Positions 1-11,884 of a stretch of DNA of 64,000 nucleotides are shown here, in pieces. The notes below the pieces were generated by a model that saw nothing but the letters and a program-made list of their open reading frames with translations, had not been told where the DNA came from and did not search any database. Source of the DNA: Cephalotus follicularis. Taxonomy: Eukaryota > Streptophyta > Magnoliopsida > Oxalidales > Cephalotaceae. The stretch's first letter is position 1. Every line of letters starts with the position of its first letter. The stretch is taken from assembly GCA_001972305.1 (NCBI GenBank), contig BDDD01000084.1:426668-490667 (forward strand), read 5' to 3'. The position numbers and the translations under genes are program-made.

Positions 1-366
1 TATATATATATGGCCTCTATAATTTTTCTTAGTCAAGAAAACTGACAAAACGGATAACGAATATAGTTTATGGTACATATATAACAAGTAAATGGTCGAA
101 TCGATAATGCAATATCCGCATTCAAACGAATACTAATTTCTTGACCTATATCCAACCAATTTGATTATACAAGTAAACAGATTTTTCTCATAAAATAAAA
201 ATAATTTGAAACATAGTATAAAACATAAAATTTTCAAATTTATTCCTAAAATAAAGCTTAATATTGAAAATAAATCATAACTCATAACCTATACAATTTG
301 TTTGGCTAAACAGGTCTAACGGGTAACAGAAAAAAATTAACGCATTTAAAAGGATACTAATTTCTT
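1..366. other. AT-rich intergenic sequence
   Basis: No gene is visible. The stretch holds two diverged copies of a short segment reading actaatttcttgacc: one near 129-145, and one at 355-366 that is cut by the copia insertion and resumes at 6926. It is the left flank of the first retrotransposon and carries its target-site copy ttctt at 362-366. Confidence 0.6.
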
Positions 367-852
367 TGTAAGAATATTTTCTTATGTGAGCCTATATGAA
401 TTAGGTATTTATTATTAAATAAAACCACGCTGACTATTGGTCTAATAAAATGAGACATACATATTCCAAATAGTCGTATATGGACTGACTAGTGTGGGCC
501 GTAGTAAACTAATTGGCTTTTGATGAGAGGGCTCATTATGTTACTAATAAGGACTATACAAAAGGCTAGGTCTCCTCTCTTAACCCTAATCTTGACATAA
601 GAGAAACTACACATACAATAGTGGAGAAGTTATGGCTATCTTCTCTGTGTATTACGGTGCCTCATCGAGCCAGTATTCATAGAGAATTAAGATAGCAGTA
701 TCTTGCCTAATCAGGATCTCTACAGATTTTCGCTGCTTATCATGGATCCTAAACAAGGTACGATTTATATCAATGTTATTTAGGTATTTCTTTTCTATCT
801 AAGGTGATGTTAGGGATTGATAAATTGATTCGGCTTATGATTTGATCTTACA
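367..852 (+). repeat. 5' LTR of copia element 1
   Basis: It begins TGTAAGAATATT and ends GATCTTACA, and matches 6436-6925 along its whole length. It is 486 bp long. The start is fixed by the ttctt target duplication and the end by the primer binding site that follows. Confidence 0.93.
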
Positions 853-854
853 TG

Positions 855-866
855 TGGTATTAGAGC
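855..866 (+). other. Primer binding site (initiator Met tRNA)
   Basis: The sequence tggtattagagc lies 2 bases after the 5' LTR. It differs by one C-to-T change from the usual plant primer site tggtatcagagc. Confidence 0.85.
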
Positions 867-984
867 GACTATAGATTAGAATTGAAATCCTAATCAAGTT
901 AAAGATATAATTGTGTATGATTTATGGTCTGGGTGTAGCTTTGTTTTGTTTAAAACTGCTGCTTTATGGTTTAACACATAAATC

Positions 985-1410
985 ATGAACTTTCGCTGAA
1001 AGCGTCGACGGTTTCCTTGAAAGCGTCACCGCTTAGAGTGCATTGTACAATCGATTTCTCTCTGTACTAAAACGCTGGTGGTTTCCTTTTAACCACTGGC
1101 GCTTTGGTCATTAAGTGTTGACTATTTCCCTGTGAGCGTCAACGGTTTTCCACAAGTGTCAACGCTTTAGTCGACACTTTTGCCACCTTTCGCGCTTTAA
1201 TCAAAGCGGTGACGGTTTCCTTGAAAGCGTCGCCACTTAAAGTGCATCATACAAGTGTTTCCTTCTCTGTACTAAACCGCTGGTGTTGTGGTAACAAGGC
1301 GTCGATAGTTTTCCATTAAGCATCGACGATTTTCTTAAAACCGTCAGTGCTTTTAAGTTTTAAGCGTCAACGATTTTCTCAAACCGTCAGTGCTTAACGC
1401 TTTCCTCGGC
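985..1410 (+). repeat. Array of gcgtcgacg-type short repeats in the copia leader
   Basis: Degenerate copies of aagcgtcgacggtttcc and gcgtcaacgcttt recur irregularly about every 20-60 bp in both orientations between the primer site and gag. They would lie in the untranslated leader of the genomic RNA. Very similar words fill part of the gypsy LTRs at 29930-30260 and 41265-41500. The role is unknown; a regulatory role is inference only. Confidence 0.75.
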
Positions 1411-1956
1411 GCATAATGCGTAAGGATACTTGATGGTTTGCATGCAGATATAGACAGTAATATATTTGGTATTGTGATATTAAATGCGCGTTCATTCAAT
1501 TATTAAGATACTTAAATGATTTAATTAGCATAACTTGTGATTTTAAGGACAATCCAGGCCCCCCTCCTGTTCATCAGTCTAAAATCACACTATGTTTTGA
1601 CGAGGGTAATATAAAGTATACTCCAGTATGAAATAGTGTCACGGTTTGGTCAAGATGTAGTCACCAAAATGGCTTTCTTGGTTGGATTTGTGATGTCTAT
1701 CTAGTACAACGGTGGAGTTTCTCTAATTATTGTGCATGATCATACGCCCAAAGGAGGTGGTTGTGTATTAGAATTAAGATGGTACATATGGAGCATATGG
1801 TTGGGAATTGACTAGCTATGGAAACCTATACACCCAAAGGTGGTGGGCCATCGATGGTTAGAATATATTCTCATGGTTGCTTCTATGTAAAAGTTTTGAA
1901 ACTGCATGTCATGCATTCTCCCAAAGGTGTTTGTATGGTGATGTCTGCGGACTTTC

Positions 1957-2820
1957 ATGTGTGCTTATATGGTTTCAAGTGACACATTGTTTGCACTCAT
2001 TGTGCTAATATTATACATTGTTAATTTTACAGTCACCTTCTCTGTCAACAACAATATGGTAACTATCGAGGTCCTCACGGGGTCAAACTTCAAGAAGTGG
2101 AAGGAAGACATAGAGTTTGCCATGGAAATGGCAAATGCTGATATTTCCCTTGTTACAGATAAGCCTAGGGACTTGACTTTCGCTAGCACTGAAGATGAGA
2201 AATTAGTGCATGCTGTCTGGATGAAAAGTAATCGTATTTGCCTACTGTCCATGAGGAGGTCGATCTTGGATCACCTGAAAAGTGGTCTGCCGACTGATTG
2301 CATTGCTAAGGAACTAATGACTGCAATCAGTGAAATGTATAGTGTTTCATCAAATGCTGATATAGGGTCTCTACTGCAAGCACTCTTTAACATGAAGTAT
2401 AATGGTAACGGAGGGGTTAGGGACTATATTATACGTATGGTGGACTATCAGACCAAGCTGAAAGCTCTTAAAGTTGATCTTTCGGATACTCGCATTGTGC
2501 ACCAAGCCTTGAACACTCTTCCTCCTGAATTCAGTATCATCAAGACCAACTACAACTCTCAAGATGAATCATGGTCTATCAATGATTTGATTTCAAAGGT
2601 TGTTGCTGAGGAAGAAAAGCTAAAGAAAGAGAAAGGTCAAGTTGCTTTATATGTTGCTGGTTCTAATTCTCATAAAGGTAAGAAGCCCAAAACTCATACT
2701 AATAAAGTTTCTCAAAGAACCACTAAAGAACCTGATCCGTCTAACAATATGGTCCAAATAAGTTTTCTTTTAAGAAAAAGGGTGATCACTGCTTCTTTTA
2801 CAAGAAGAAATTTCACATAA
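1957..2820 (+). pseudogene. gag: Copia Gag (UBN2-type), element 1
   Basis: The open frame gives 287 residues. Homology begins at the internal Met at 2056 (MVTIEVLTGSNFKKWK), so the first 33 residues are probably leader read-through. The LTGSNFKKW start, the central MKYNGNGGVRDYI block and the LPPEF..IKTNYN block are typical of copia gag-polypeptide (UBN2) domains, which form the RNA-packaging particle. The tail shifts frame: after about 2760 the expected lysine-rich zinc-knuckle region continues in another frame. The protein is therefore truncated. Confidence 0.85.
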
Positions 2821-2821
2821 A

Positions 2822-3145
2822 GAATGATTGTCTAAAGTACAAAGCTTGGTTAGCCAAACGTGAGAATGAAGGTAACGATTCTTTGGCTTTTGTCTGTGAA
2901 TCCAATCTATCTGAGGCCCCATCTAGTTCATGGTGGCTGGATAGCGGTGCAATTAACCATGTTGCTTTTACCATATAGGGGTTCATAAATCGTAGGAAGC
3001 CAAATAAGGATGAGTCGAAGCTCACAGTTGGAAATAATGAAAGTGCAGACGTAGAGTTCGTGGGAGATGTCAATTTAGTTTTGGATTCTAGTTTTAAATT
3101 GATGTTAAGAAATACTCTTTATGTACCGTCCTTTAGACGGAATTA
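2822..3145 (+). pseudogene. Copia protease fragment, element 1
   Basis: In a different frame from gag, the sequence reads WWLDSGAINHV, with the aspartic-protease triad D-S-G encoded at 2940-2948. A stop codon follows at about 2977, and the downstream LYVPSF motif common to copia polyproteins appears near 3118. This is a decayed retroviral-type aspartic protease that would have cut the polyprotein. Confidence 0.8.
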
Positions 3146-3157
3146 ATTTTTGTTTCT

Positions 3158-4528
3158 TTGTTAGACAATCTTGGCTTTGAATTTGAAATAAAGAACTCTA
3201 TGGTTAATCTCTTTTTCAATTCAAATATGGTTGGCCATTTCACATTGTCACGTGGACTATATAGAGTGTGTTTGACTCCCAATGATATCTATATCTGTTA
3301 TAATGTTAATAACATTGCATCCAAAAAACCTTTACCTAAGGAACAATCTTTCATGTTATGGCATAAAAGGCTTGGCCATATCTCTAGGGAAAGAGTCGAG
3401 AGACTGATAAAGTCTAACATCCTACCTACTCTTGAATTCGGTGACTTAGAGACATGTATAAATTATTGTAGGGGCAAAATGACCAAGATAAGGAAGAAAA
3501 TGATAGTCCGTAGTACTGATGTATTAGAAGTGATTCATACGGACATCAGTGGATCATATTCAGCCACCTATTGTAGAAATTTCTATTTTATTACGTTCAT
3601 TGATGACTATTCCTGATATGGTTATCTGTTCTTGATTAACGAAAAGTCTCAAGCTCTTGAGAAATTCAAGATCTTTCAGACTGAAGTTGGGAAAAGTCAT
3701 CAAGGCGGTTAGATATGACAGGGGTGGTGAGTATTATGGAAGACATGGCGACGCAGGACAGCTTAATGGCCCATTTGCCAAATACTTGGAGGATTGTGGG
3801 ACAGTTGCTCAATTTACTATACTTGGAACTCCTGAGCAAAATGGAGTCGCTGAAAGGCGTAACCACACTCTTATGGAGATGATGAGAAGTATGATTAGTA
3901 GGACAAACTTACCTGAATTTCTTTGGCGTGAAGCCTTGAAAACATATCTTTATATTCTAAACAGAGTTCCAAGTAAAACTGTTGCACTTACTCCTTTCAA
4001 GTTATGGACTGGACGTATACCTAGTCTTAATCATCTTAGAGTTTGGGGTTGTCCTGCAGAGGTGAAATTGTGTAATCCAAATTTAAATAAGTTGGATTCC
4101 AGATCTACTCATTGCTTCTTTGTTGGTTACCCAGATCATTTGAAGGGGTACCGTTTTTATAACCCTCACAAAGGTACTAGAATTATGGAGTCACAGACGC
4201 AAAGTTTTTGGAGTTCGATGTAGCGGAACTGGGTGATTGTTCTCAATCCATTGAAAATAATAGAGATCAAACGGAAACTGTGTCATTTTCTGTACCCACT
4301 CAAATGAATGTTGAATATATTACACATGCAGTTGCACCTGTTGAGGTTGAGGCACCTATTATTAATACTGTTCAGGAACCGATTATTGATACTGCTCCTA
4401 CGGATATTCCTCAGACACAGGATGTTGTAGCAGAAGTTCAAGTTAGGAGATCGACTCGTGAGAGAAGATCAGCGATACCGCCTTGCTATGAGATCTACTT
4501 CGGAGAAAGTGATTACGATATCGGTTGA
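3158..4528 (+). pseudogene. Copia integrase region, element 1
   Basis: The first part (3158-3616) is the GAG-pre-integrase zinc region, with HKRLGH and CINYC, followed by HTDISG, the first catalytic Asp of the integrase core. A stop at 3614-3616 interrupts FIDDYS. The second part (3657-4223) is in another frame and has RYDRGGEY (second Asp) and PEQNGVAERRN (catalytic Glu). A variable linker follows to 4528. All three catalytic acidic residues can be seen, but they are spread over broken frames. Confidence 0.88.
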
Positions 4529-5012
4529 GTAATCGATCCATTGACTTATTTGGATGTTGTTTCTAGTACTCAATCAGATTTGTGGATGTATGCGATGAGA
4601 GATGAAATGTAGTCAATGAGACATAATGGCGTTTGGGAACTTGTTGAATTGCTTGAAGGGTGCAAACCCATTGGTTGCAAATGGGTTTATAAGACTAAAA
4701 GGAATTCTGAAGGAAAGATTGAGAGGTTTAAAGCCAGACTGGTAGCGAAGGGATTTACACAGAGAGAGGGAATAGACTATAATGGAACTTTCTCTCCAGT
4801 CTCTTTGAAGGACTTTCTCAAGGTAATCATGGCATTAGTAGCTCATTTTGATTTGGGGTTACACCAGATGGATGTAAAAACCGCATTCCTGAATGGTAAT
4901 CTTGATTAGGAGGTCTATATGGTGCAGCCTGAAGGTTTTACAGTTGATGGTAATGATCATCTTGTTTGTAGACTCAATAAGTCTATACATGGTCTCAAAC
5001 AAGCTTCCTGAA
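4529..5012 (+). pseudogene. Copia reverse transcriptase with internal deletion, element 1
   Basis: The N-terminal half is recognisable: GCKWVYKTKRN, KARLVAKGFTQREGIDY and QMDVKTAFLNGNL, then IHGLKQAS near 4990-5010. After KQAS the sequence jumps to a segment just before RNase H. The palm region with the YVDD catalytic motif is missing, a loss of very roughly 150-200 residues. Stops also lie at about 4607 and 4908. The copy could not make functional polymerase. Confidence 0.88.
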
Positions 5013-5013
5013 C

Positions 5014-5751
5014 TTGTTACAGTGTCCTAAGAATGACGTTGAAAGGGAAGTCATGAAGAAAGTGCCTTATGCTAGTGTAGTTGGGAGCATCATGTATGCT
5101 CAAGTATGTACTAGGTCGGATATTGCTTTTGCAGTAGGGCTTCTTGGCTGGTATCAGTCTAACTCTGGTCATGATCATTGGGTGACTGCCAAGAAAGTTT
5201 TAAGATACTTGAAAGGGACAATAGATTTTATGTTGACTTATAGACGGGTTGAAGATCTACATTTAGTGGGTTTTGCAGATTCTGATTTTACTGGTTGTCA
5301 GGATGACAGGAAATCCGCATCAGGTTATGTTTTTATGATGACAGGTGGGGCAGTATCTTTGAAAAGTGCAAAACTGACTTTGATTGCTTCTTCGACCATG
5401 TAGGTAGAGTTTGTAGCATGCTATGGAGCAGTTACGCAGGCAGTTTGGTTCAGGAATTTTATGAGGACATTCACTGTTGTTGATTTTGTGTCTAGGCCTA
5501 TCCGGTTCTACTGTGATAACAGATATGCCGTGTTGGTTATTAATAATAATAAAGGTATCACATGGTCTAAACACATAGAAATAAAGTACTTAACCATCAA
5601 GGAAAAGGTTAAGAATGGTGACATTACAGTAGAGCATATTAGTACAAATGATATGGTTGCTGATCCCTTGACTAAAGGCCTTCGTCCTTGTGTTTTTGAG
5701 AGACATGTAGCCAGCATGGGCCTGGTTACATCATGGGATGCATTTGTTTAG
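5014..5751 (+). pseudogene. Copia RNase H region, element 1
   Basis: It begins with PYASVVGSIMYAQVCTRSDI, the conserved block joining RT to RNase H in copia. LVGFADSDFTGCQDDRKS and YVFMMTGGAVS, then (after a stop at 5401-5403) FYCDNRYAVL and NDMVADPLTKGL follow. These are the usual copia RNase H landmarks, with the acidic residues in ADSD and CDN. The frame ends at 5751 with the polyprotein C-terminus. Confidence 0.88.
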
Positions 5752-6435
5752 TGGGCGTCAGTTATTTATTTTGCTCTAATTTTGTTTTCATTTGTACTAT
5801 TTTATTTATTGATACAATATCAGATTATATTGACTATATATTTTGCAATCAATTAAGTTGAATAAATTTCATTTTATTTCGACTATTTTGTTAAACACAT
5901 TGGTGTTTTACATGTTGATATATCATATATATAATTGTTTTAAGTCTTGACATGTGTGTCCATCTTGAGGAAAGGCTGGGGCATTCAGTTATTGACCTTA
6001 AAGGTATGTCTTATGACACATAAAGATTTTCACGTGAAATAAGGTTAAAGACATACAGGTTCATTGGAACCATATAGATTTTCTCTAGGGTGCTTGTGTC
6101 ACTTAATGAGAGAAAATTGGTGACTGACGAAGGACAACACGTGAGGAACTTGTGAGTGTTATCTAATCGCCACACTACCATATTAAATCTATATTAGTAG
6201 TGCTAAAAACTCTTGTGACTATGGAAGGTCCTGTGTCGTTTAAAAGGATGCAGTTATCGCCATGATTCAGAGTTTAAGGTTCTATGGGACATGATTGACT
6301 ATTAGAACAACCTCTAGACCAATATTTTTTATGCGCACAAAACTTTAAAACTTTGTTGGCCTGTGTAATTGTTTTGATAAAATAAATGTATTTATTTTTT
6401 ATTATGTAACAATTAATATAGCCCAAGTGGGAGAA
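5752..6435 (+). other. 3' untranslated region and polypurine tract of copia element 1
   Basis: About 680 bp without coding potential separate RNase H from the 3' LTR. The last bases, aagtgggagaa (6425-6435), are the polypurine tract that primes plus-strand synthesis, directly before the LTR start TGTAA. Confidence 0.85.
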
Positions 6436-6925
6436 TGTAAAAATATTTTCTTATGTGAGCTTATATTAATTGGGTATTTATTATTAAATAAAATCATGCT
6501 GACTATTGGTATAATAAAATGAGACATACATATTCCAAATAGTCGTATATGGACTAGCTAGTGTGGGCCGTAGTAAACTAATTGGCTTTTGATGAGAGGG
6601 TCTATTAGGTTACTAATAAGGACTATACGAAAGGCTAGGTCTCCTCTCTTAACCTTAATATTGACATAAGAGAAAATATACACACACAGCAGTGGAGAAG
6701 TTAGACCGCTATCTTCTCTATGTATTACGGTGCCTCATCGAGCCAGTGTTCATAGGGAATTATGAGAGCTGTATCTTGCCTAATCAGGATCTCTACAGAT
6801 TTCTGTTACTTATCATGGATCCTAAACAATGTAGGATTTCTATCAATGTTATTTAGGTATTCCTCTTCTATCTAAGGCGATCCTAGGAATTGATAAATTG
6901 ATTCAGCTTACGATTTGATCTTACA
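6436..6925 (+). repeat. 3' LTR of copia element 1
   Basis: It is the 490-bp counterpart of 367-852, beginning TGTAAAAATATT and ending GATCTTACA, followed at once by the target copy ttctt (6926-6930). Many of the differences from the 5' LTR are C/T or G/A transitions. Confidence 0.93.
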
Positions 6926-6930
6926 TTCTT

Positions 6931-7275
6931 GACCCATACCAATTTGTTTAGATCCGGATTCGTCGAGCCCAACAAGTATTTACCCGTTATATTGACGCTA
7001 ATCAAGATTAGTCTATAATTCTTATTAATTGATGTAATTTTTTTATTTTGAGAATTGATGGAGTTGTTTGGTGAAGCTTCTGAAAAAGTTTTTACAAAAG
7101 CTGGAAAGCTCTGTTTTCAAGTTTTCTAAGCTTTTAGTAAGTGTTTTTGCTGTTTTTTCTTAAATACTTTTAAATTTTTCATATAATACCATAACTACCC
7201 AAATAAATATAACATTTCGATTATCAAATGTATTTTATAATAAATTTAATTTGGAAAAACACTTTTCACTATTAT
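6931..7275. other. AT-rich intergenic sequence
   Basis: This is the right flank of copia element 1. It contains T-runs and a stretch rich in agctt/aaagct near 7070-7140. No coding frame or known repeat was recognised. Confidence 0.5.
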
Positions 7276-8374
7276 TGTAACACCCCACATCCGAGTAACA
7301 AACCCGATGCGTTACTTCAGTACAATACAGTTAATAAACAGTAGTCAAGCCTAGGTAACTTATTAAAAAGGAGGACAAACTAAAACTTTAATAAAAACAT
7401 GTGTTAAACTTATAAAAGTAGTGATAGAAATCAATACAAATCATTGTAAGTCTAAAATATGTACAATACTTAATCCATCACAGTACAGTACTCATACATG
7501 ATATAATTAAAGCAGTAAAGCCCAAAAGGTTCAATTTTCAATCTATAATTTCATCTAGGAGCCTCCACGGCCACTAGTCCATGCTGTGGTACCAGTAACA
7601 AAATAGATGCCTCATCTCGAAGGATGGGTTAGCCATAGAGCCAAGCGAACATATCCCCATGCATAGATTATACTATATAGACAGATATGCAGTATCAGTG
7701 TGTACAATAACAGTGTATACAATGTCAGTGTGTACAATATCAGTGTATGATATGTGAATGCATGAATGACAGTTGTGATTTACCATTCGTATACTACCAT
7801 CCCATACCGGCGCATAGGAATGAGATATAATCAATCAGTCTTATCAATCATCTATCATACAATCAACAGTGGCGTATATATATACCAAATGAATCCTATA
7901 GAGCATGTGACCTCCAGTAGTACAGTTTCAGTATCAATGTCAAATGTATATCAACAGTCTAGTTATCTTGGGTCGGTCAAACCCGATTGACTAAACTTGC
8001 TTAGGGGTGGTGACACCTAAGCGATTACTCAGTGGTTGTGCCACTCGAATGCATGCTCAATGGTGGTGCCACTTGAGCGTATACGCAGTGGTAGTGTCAT
8101 CCACGTACGTACACAGTGGTGTTGCCACTTATATGAGGTATACAATGGTGTTGCCACTTATGCGAAGTAGCTCAGCCCATAGGTGGCTCCTTCAACAGCC
8201 CAAATGCAGTGACAATCCAATTGGAAGGGAAAGATGGATGTATGTAACCATCGTCTAGTTTCCTGACTAGAGTCACAAGGTCTCTCTAATAAAAATAGTA
8301 TAGTACAATCAATCATTTAGTCCATGTAATAAATAGCTAATAGGTAGTGAGTATCTAATCAGAGGGAACAAATG
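7276..8374 (-). repeat. Gypsy-type LTR fragment, minus orientation, interrupted
   Basis: It starts tgtaacacccc, which read on the minus strand is the typical GGGGTGTTACA end of plant gypsy LTRs. It runs to 8374, where another element is inserted. The segment at 8231-8275 (agatggatg...ctagtttcctg) reappears at 13994-14035, beyond the insertion, consistent with one LTR family split by the insertion. The outer boundary of this LTR was not found. Confidence 0.6.
8017..8168. repeat. Tandem repeat with agtgg...ccact dyads
   Basis: About five degenerate ~32-bp units each carry a core like agtggtggtgccact, an imperfect palindrome, separated by variable gcgta/atacg spacers. The array lies inside the gypsy-type LTR fragment. 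Confidence 0.65.
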
Positions 8375-10201
8375 TGTCACGCCCCGAACCGTGAGGGTAA
8401 ACCCCCACGACTCGACGCGTGAGATACCTTCCGTTCAGTCCATCCATTCACATCATATATAGTCATAATCCAAAAGTGATATAAATATAAAGCTTTAAAC
8501 AGTCATATTACATCAGCAGAATAATTAAATCGAATATAATCTAACTTTTATAATCTCTCGAAAATCGGGCATGAATTACTCGTTTATCGGACTAAACCCC
8601 CTGTAAAGAAAAACTCAATTCATATATATGGGCTCAGCCCTCAACAATCCATACTCCCGTCGGAGGAATCAACAGTATATCACAATAAGAGGACCTATCC
8701 ATATACTTTACATCAATACACATATATACCAAGTGCTGCCACAAGTCGGCAGGACAATAGCTGAATATAAAACATGTCTCTTATATAACATTTGTACATT
8801 TACATAAACTAAATTTATACAAGGTAGGTAGGAGGAGATGTAGATCCTTACTCTGCGATTTAGCCCGGCTGATCATTGTTGCGCGTCATCTGGACTTGAA
8901 CCTGACCCATTATATTACAATGCAATGGGTCAGCAATCCGAAGGTTGTGTAGGATATACATATGCAAAGAACATATATAAGTGCAACAGATATGTGTCCA
9001 ATATGTGAGATACATGCATGACAATCAATATAATCCATTCTATGAAAGCTAGAATTTAGAACATGCCTTTTCCCATAATAAGCACCATTCAATAACCGTA
9101 TCCTTAAACATTCTATCTCACCCATATGACAACATTCGAGAGGTTAACTATATATATATATTGTCCCATACTAGTATATATATGCATTTAACCAACATTC
9201 CATAACTATACCATCGCAATCCGGACCATCACGATCCATAACGATACGATCCGTAACCATATCGTATCCGTTCCATAACCATTCCGTATCCGTTCCATAA
9301 CCGTATGATAGATAAACGTACGATCCATAACCATTATATCCATAACCATACGATAACGATACGATCCATAACGACACGATATCGATACAATCCATAAAGA
9401 TATGATAACGATATGATCCATAAAGATACGATTCGATAATGATACAATCACTATTCCGATATACTAGTCCCTCGTAGGTCCTAGCCGATAACGATACAAT
9501 CCCAGCCCCTCAAAGGTCCTGGTCTGATATACTAGTCCCTCGTAGGTCCTAGTCTGATAACGATACAATCCCAGTCCCTCGAAGGTCTTGGTCTGATATA
9601 CTAGTCCCTCGTACGTCCTAGTCTGATACAATACCGATACAATCTATAATGATGCGATACGATAACGATACGATACGATACGTTACGTTACGATTCGATA
9701 ACGATACATTCCATAGTAATCCATAAGGTCCATTCCATTATCTACTCACTCTCCGTGTCGTAGACGAATAACGTTGAGATAACACTGACCACACCGTGTA
9801 TACTGCAGGTCCCTGCATACCATATCCATACCATATCGTCCATATTGGTTCTCCCATGATGTGGGGAAAGCATTATCCATATCGGTCCTCCCACGATATG
9901 GGGTAAACACTATATGATGTGGTCTAACATTCATGACCTTCATGACAGAGATGAGGGTCATGAATGGGTTATCTCATTTAGTCTCATACGATACAATCGA
10001 TCAATCCATACAATAGCCATAACCCATAAACCATTTCCATTATCATAACCCTTGAATTAAGAGAAGGCAGAAACTCAACTTCTTCCAATTCTCCATTTAA
10101 TCCATTATACCCATATACAGTTCATTAAACCATGTAATCAGTAATCATGCATAACCATAACAATCCATTTAGCACACAATCATATATATACAGGCATTAC
10201 A
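8375..10201 (-). repeat. 3' LTR of the non-autonomous gypsy element
   Basis: It is 1827 bp, from ggcattaca (sense start) at 10201 to tgtcacgcccc (sense end) at 8375. Compared with its partner it lacks about 1.04 kb next to its sense start, and lacks the AT-rich block found at 11512-11884. Confidence 0.8.
9458..9632. repeat. 68-69 bp tandem repeat, copy in the 3' LTR
   Basis: Two full and one partial unit start gatatactagtccctcg at 9458, 9526 and 9595. The array is followed by a run of cgatacgata-type words to about 9710. The same block occurs at 12170-12344 in the partner LTR. Confidence 0.85.
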
Positions 10202-10754
10202 TCCTCCCATCCTTAGAGAAATCTCATCCTAAGATTCCCTAGATTAAAACATGTGAGGGTACAATGCCATCCATCTTCTTTGCCTTCCATATGAGGTGCC
10301 ATCCTCAATAACGCAATGAACTTAGCCTCACAATGGCTACATCAATTTGCAGCCACTTGTCGCTGCATCATCCCATTCATTTAGCCATCATGCCATACAT
10401 CTCTCTTAAATAATCACTAGGCTCTTCTTGAGCCGAGGTAACATGTTATGCCTATTGGGCCAGACTTTCTCTTCCACAACTCTATTAGATCGGGTCAGTC
10501 CGGTCGTTGGCCCGGATCTAACTCATCTTACGATTATTTCGCATTGACCTTTCATATTCTACCTTGTATAAGAGACAACAGTCAGCTATCAACTTTCATA
10601 ACCATAATTCCAAGATACTTCATATAACACTTATCATTCCGCTACTCCAAGTAACTCCAAATATAGCACTTTAACTCAACCAATCAATCTCAATTCCACT
10701 AGCCGAGGACCCTATCCTGGCGTATCCAGCATAGGACCGGCTCTGATACCAAGC
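10202..10754 (-). other. Internal region of the non-autonomous element
   Basis: These 553 bp run from the primer binding site (10740-10751, sense on minus) to the polypurine tract (10202-10214). I see no Gag, protease or polymerase motif in any frame. The element therefore carries only the cis signals needed for reverse transcription. Confidence 0.75.
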
Positions 10755-11511
10755 TATCACTCCCTGAACCGCTAGGGTAAACCCCCATGACTCGATGTGT
10801 GAGATACCTTCCGTTCAGTCCATCCATTCACATCATATATAGTCATAATCCAAAAGTGCTATAAATATAAATCTTTAAACAGTCATATTACATCAGCATA
10901 ATAATTAAATTGAATATAATCTAACTCTTATAATCTCCTGAAAATGGGGCATGAATTATTCGTTTATCGGACTAAACCCCCTGTAAAGGAAAACTCAATT
11001 CATATATATGGGCTCACCCCTCAACAATCCACAATCTCGTAGGAGGAATCAGCAGTATATCACAATAAGAGGACCCATCCATATCCTTTACATCAATACA
11101 CATATATACCAAGCGCTGCCACAAACCGGTAGGTCAATAGCTGAATATAAAACATGTCTCTTATATAACATTTGTACATTTACATAAACTACATTTATAA
11201 AAGGTAGGTCGGAGGAGATGTAGATCCTTACTCTGCGATTTAGCCCAGCTGATCACTGCTGCGCGTCACCTGGATCTGAACCTGACCTATTACATTACAA
11301 TGCAATGGGTCAGCAACCCGAAAGTTATGTAGGATATACATATGTAAAGAACATATATAAGTGCAGCAGATATGTGTACAATATATGAGATACATACATG
11401 ACAATCAATATAATCCATTCTATGAAAGCTAGTATTTAGAATATGCCTTCTCCCATAATAAGCATCATTCAATAACCGTATCCTTAAACATTCTATCTCA
11501 CCCATATGACA

Positions 11512-11884
11512 TTTATTTAAAATAAGTTATCAGTACTGAAAACTGAAACACAACTGAATCAATCTGTATAAGTTAAGAGTCAGTATCTGACAACTGATGA
11601 CTGAATCGCTAAGATTGTTTGATAACTAAATTGTTTAAAAGATCTGAATATAAGTAATTTTCCTGTTTTGCCATCGAAATAGTTAAGAAGATGTGTATTA
11701 ACTCCAATTTTAATATGTTTTCATATGAAAATAATACAAATTTTGTTTTAATTTTTTTTAATAAAGTAACTAAACATAATAAAATATTTTATAGCCATGA
11801 GTTAATATTTGTCTATGTAAATATTCATAATTATTTAAATAAATTATCAATTTAAGTATAAAAATATTGTATAACCAATATTTA
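11512..11884. repeat. AT-rich block present in only one LTR
   Basis: About 370 bp of AT-rich sequence replace the 47-bp segment found at the same place (about 9127-9173) in the partner LTR. It contains words such as tcagtatctgacaactgatg. I could not find clear terminal inverted repeats or a target duplication, so whether it is an inserted small transposon is undecided. Confidence 0.55.

Larger units (their letters stand above)
367..6925 (+). mobile_element. Ty1-copia LTR retrotransposon, decayed
   Basis: This is a full-length copia structure: two LTRs (367-852 and 6436-6925), a primer binding site matching initiator-Met tRNA just inside the left LTR, a purine tract before the right LTR, and a 5-bp target duplication ttctt on both sides (362-366, 6926-6930). 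The order Gag, protease, integrase, reverse transcriptase, RNase H is the copia order. The reading frame is broken by several stops and frameshifts, and reverse transcriptase has an internal deletion, so the copy cannot be autonomous. The LTRs differ at roughly 8-9% of positions by eye, which suggests an old insertion. Confidence 0.95.

Noticed and set aside
9206..9451. Open frame of 81 codons (and identical 11918-12163) as a gene
   Set aside because: It comes from cgatacgata-type repeats inside LTRs; composition is low complexity and other frames are open too.
10738..10751. tRNA gene remnants at sites with tggtatcagagc
   Set aside because: These are primer binding sites of 12-14 bp placed exactly at LTR edges; no cloverleaf sequence surrounds them.
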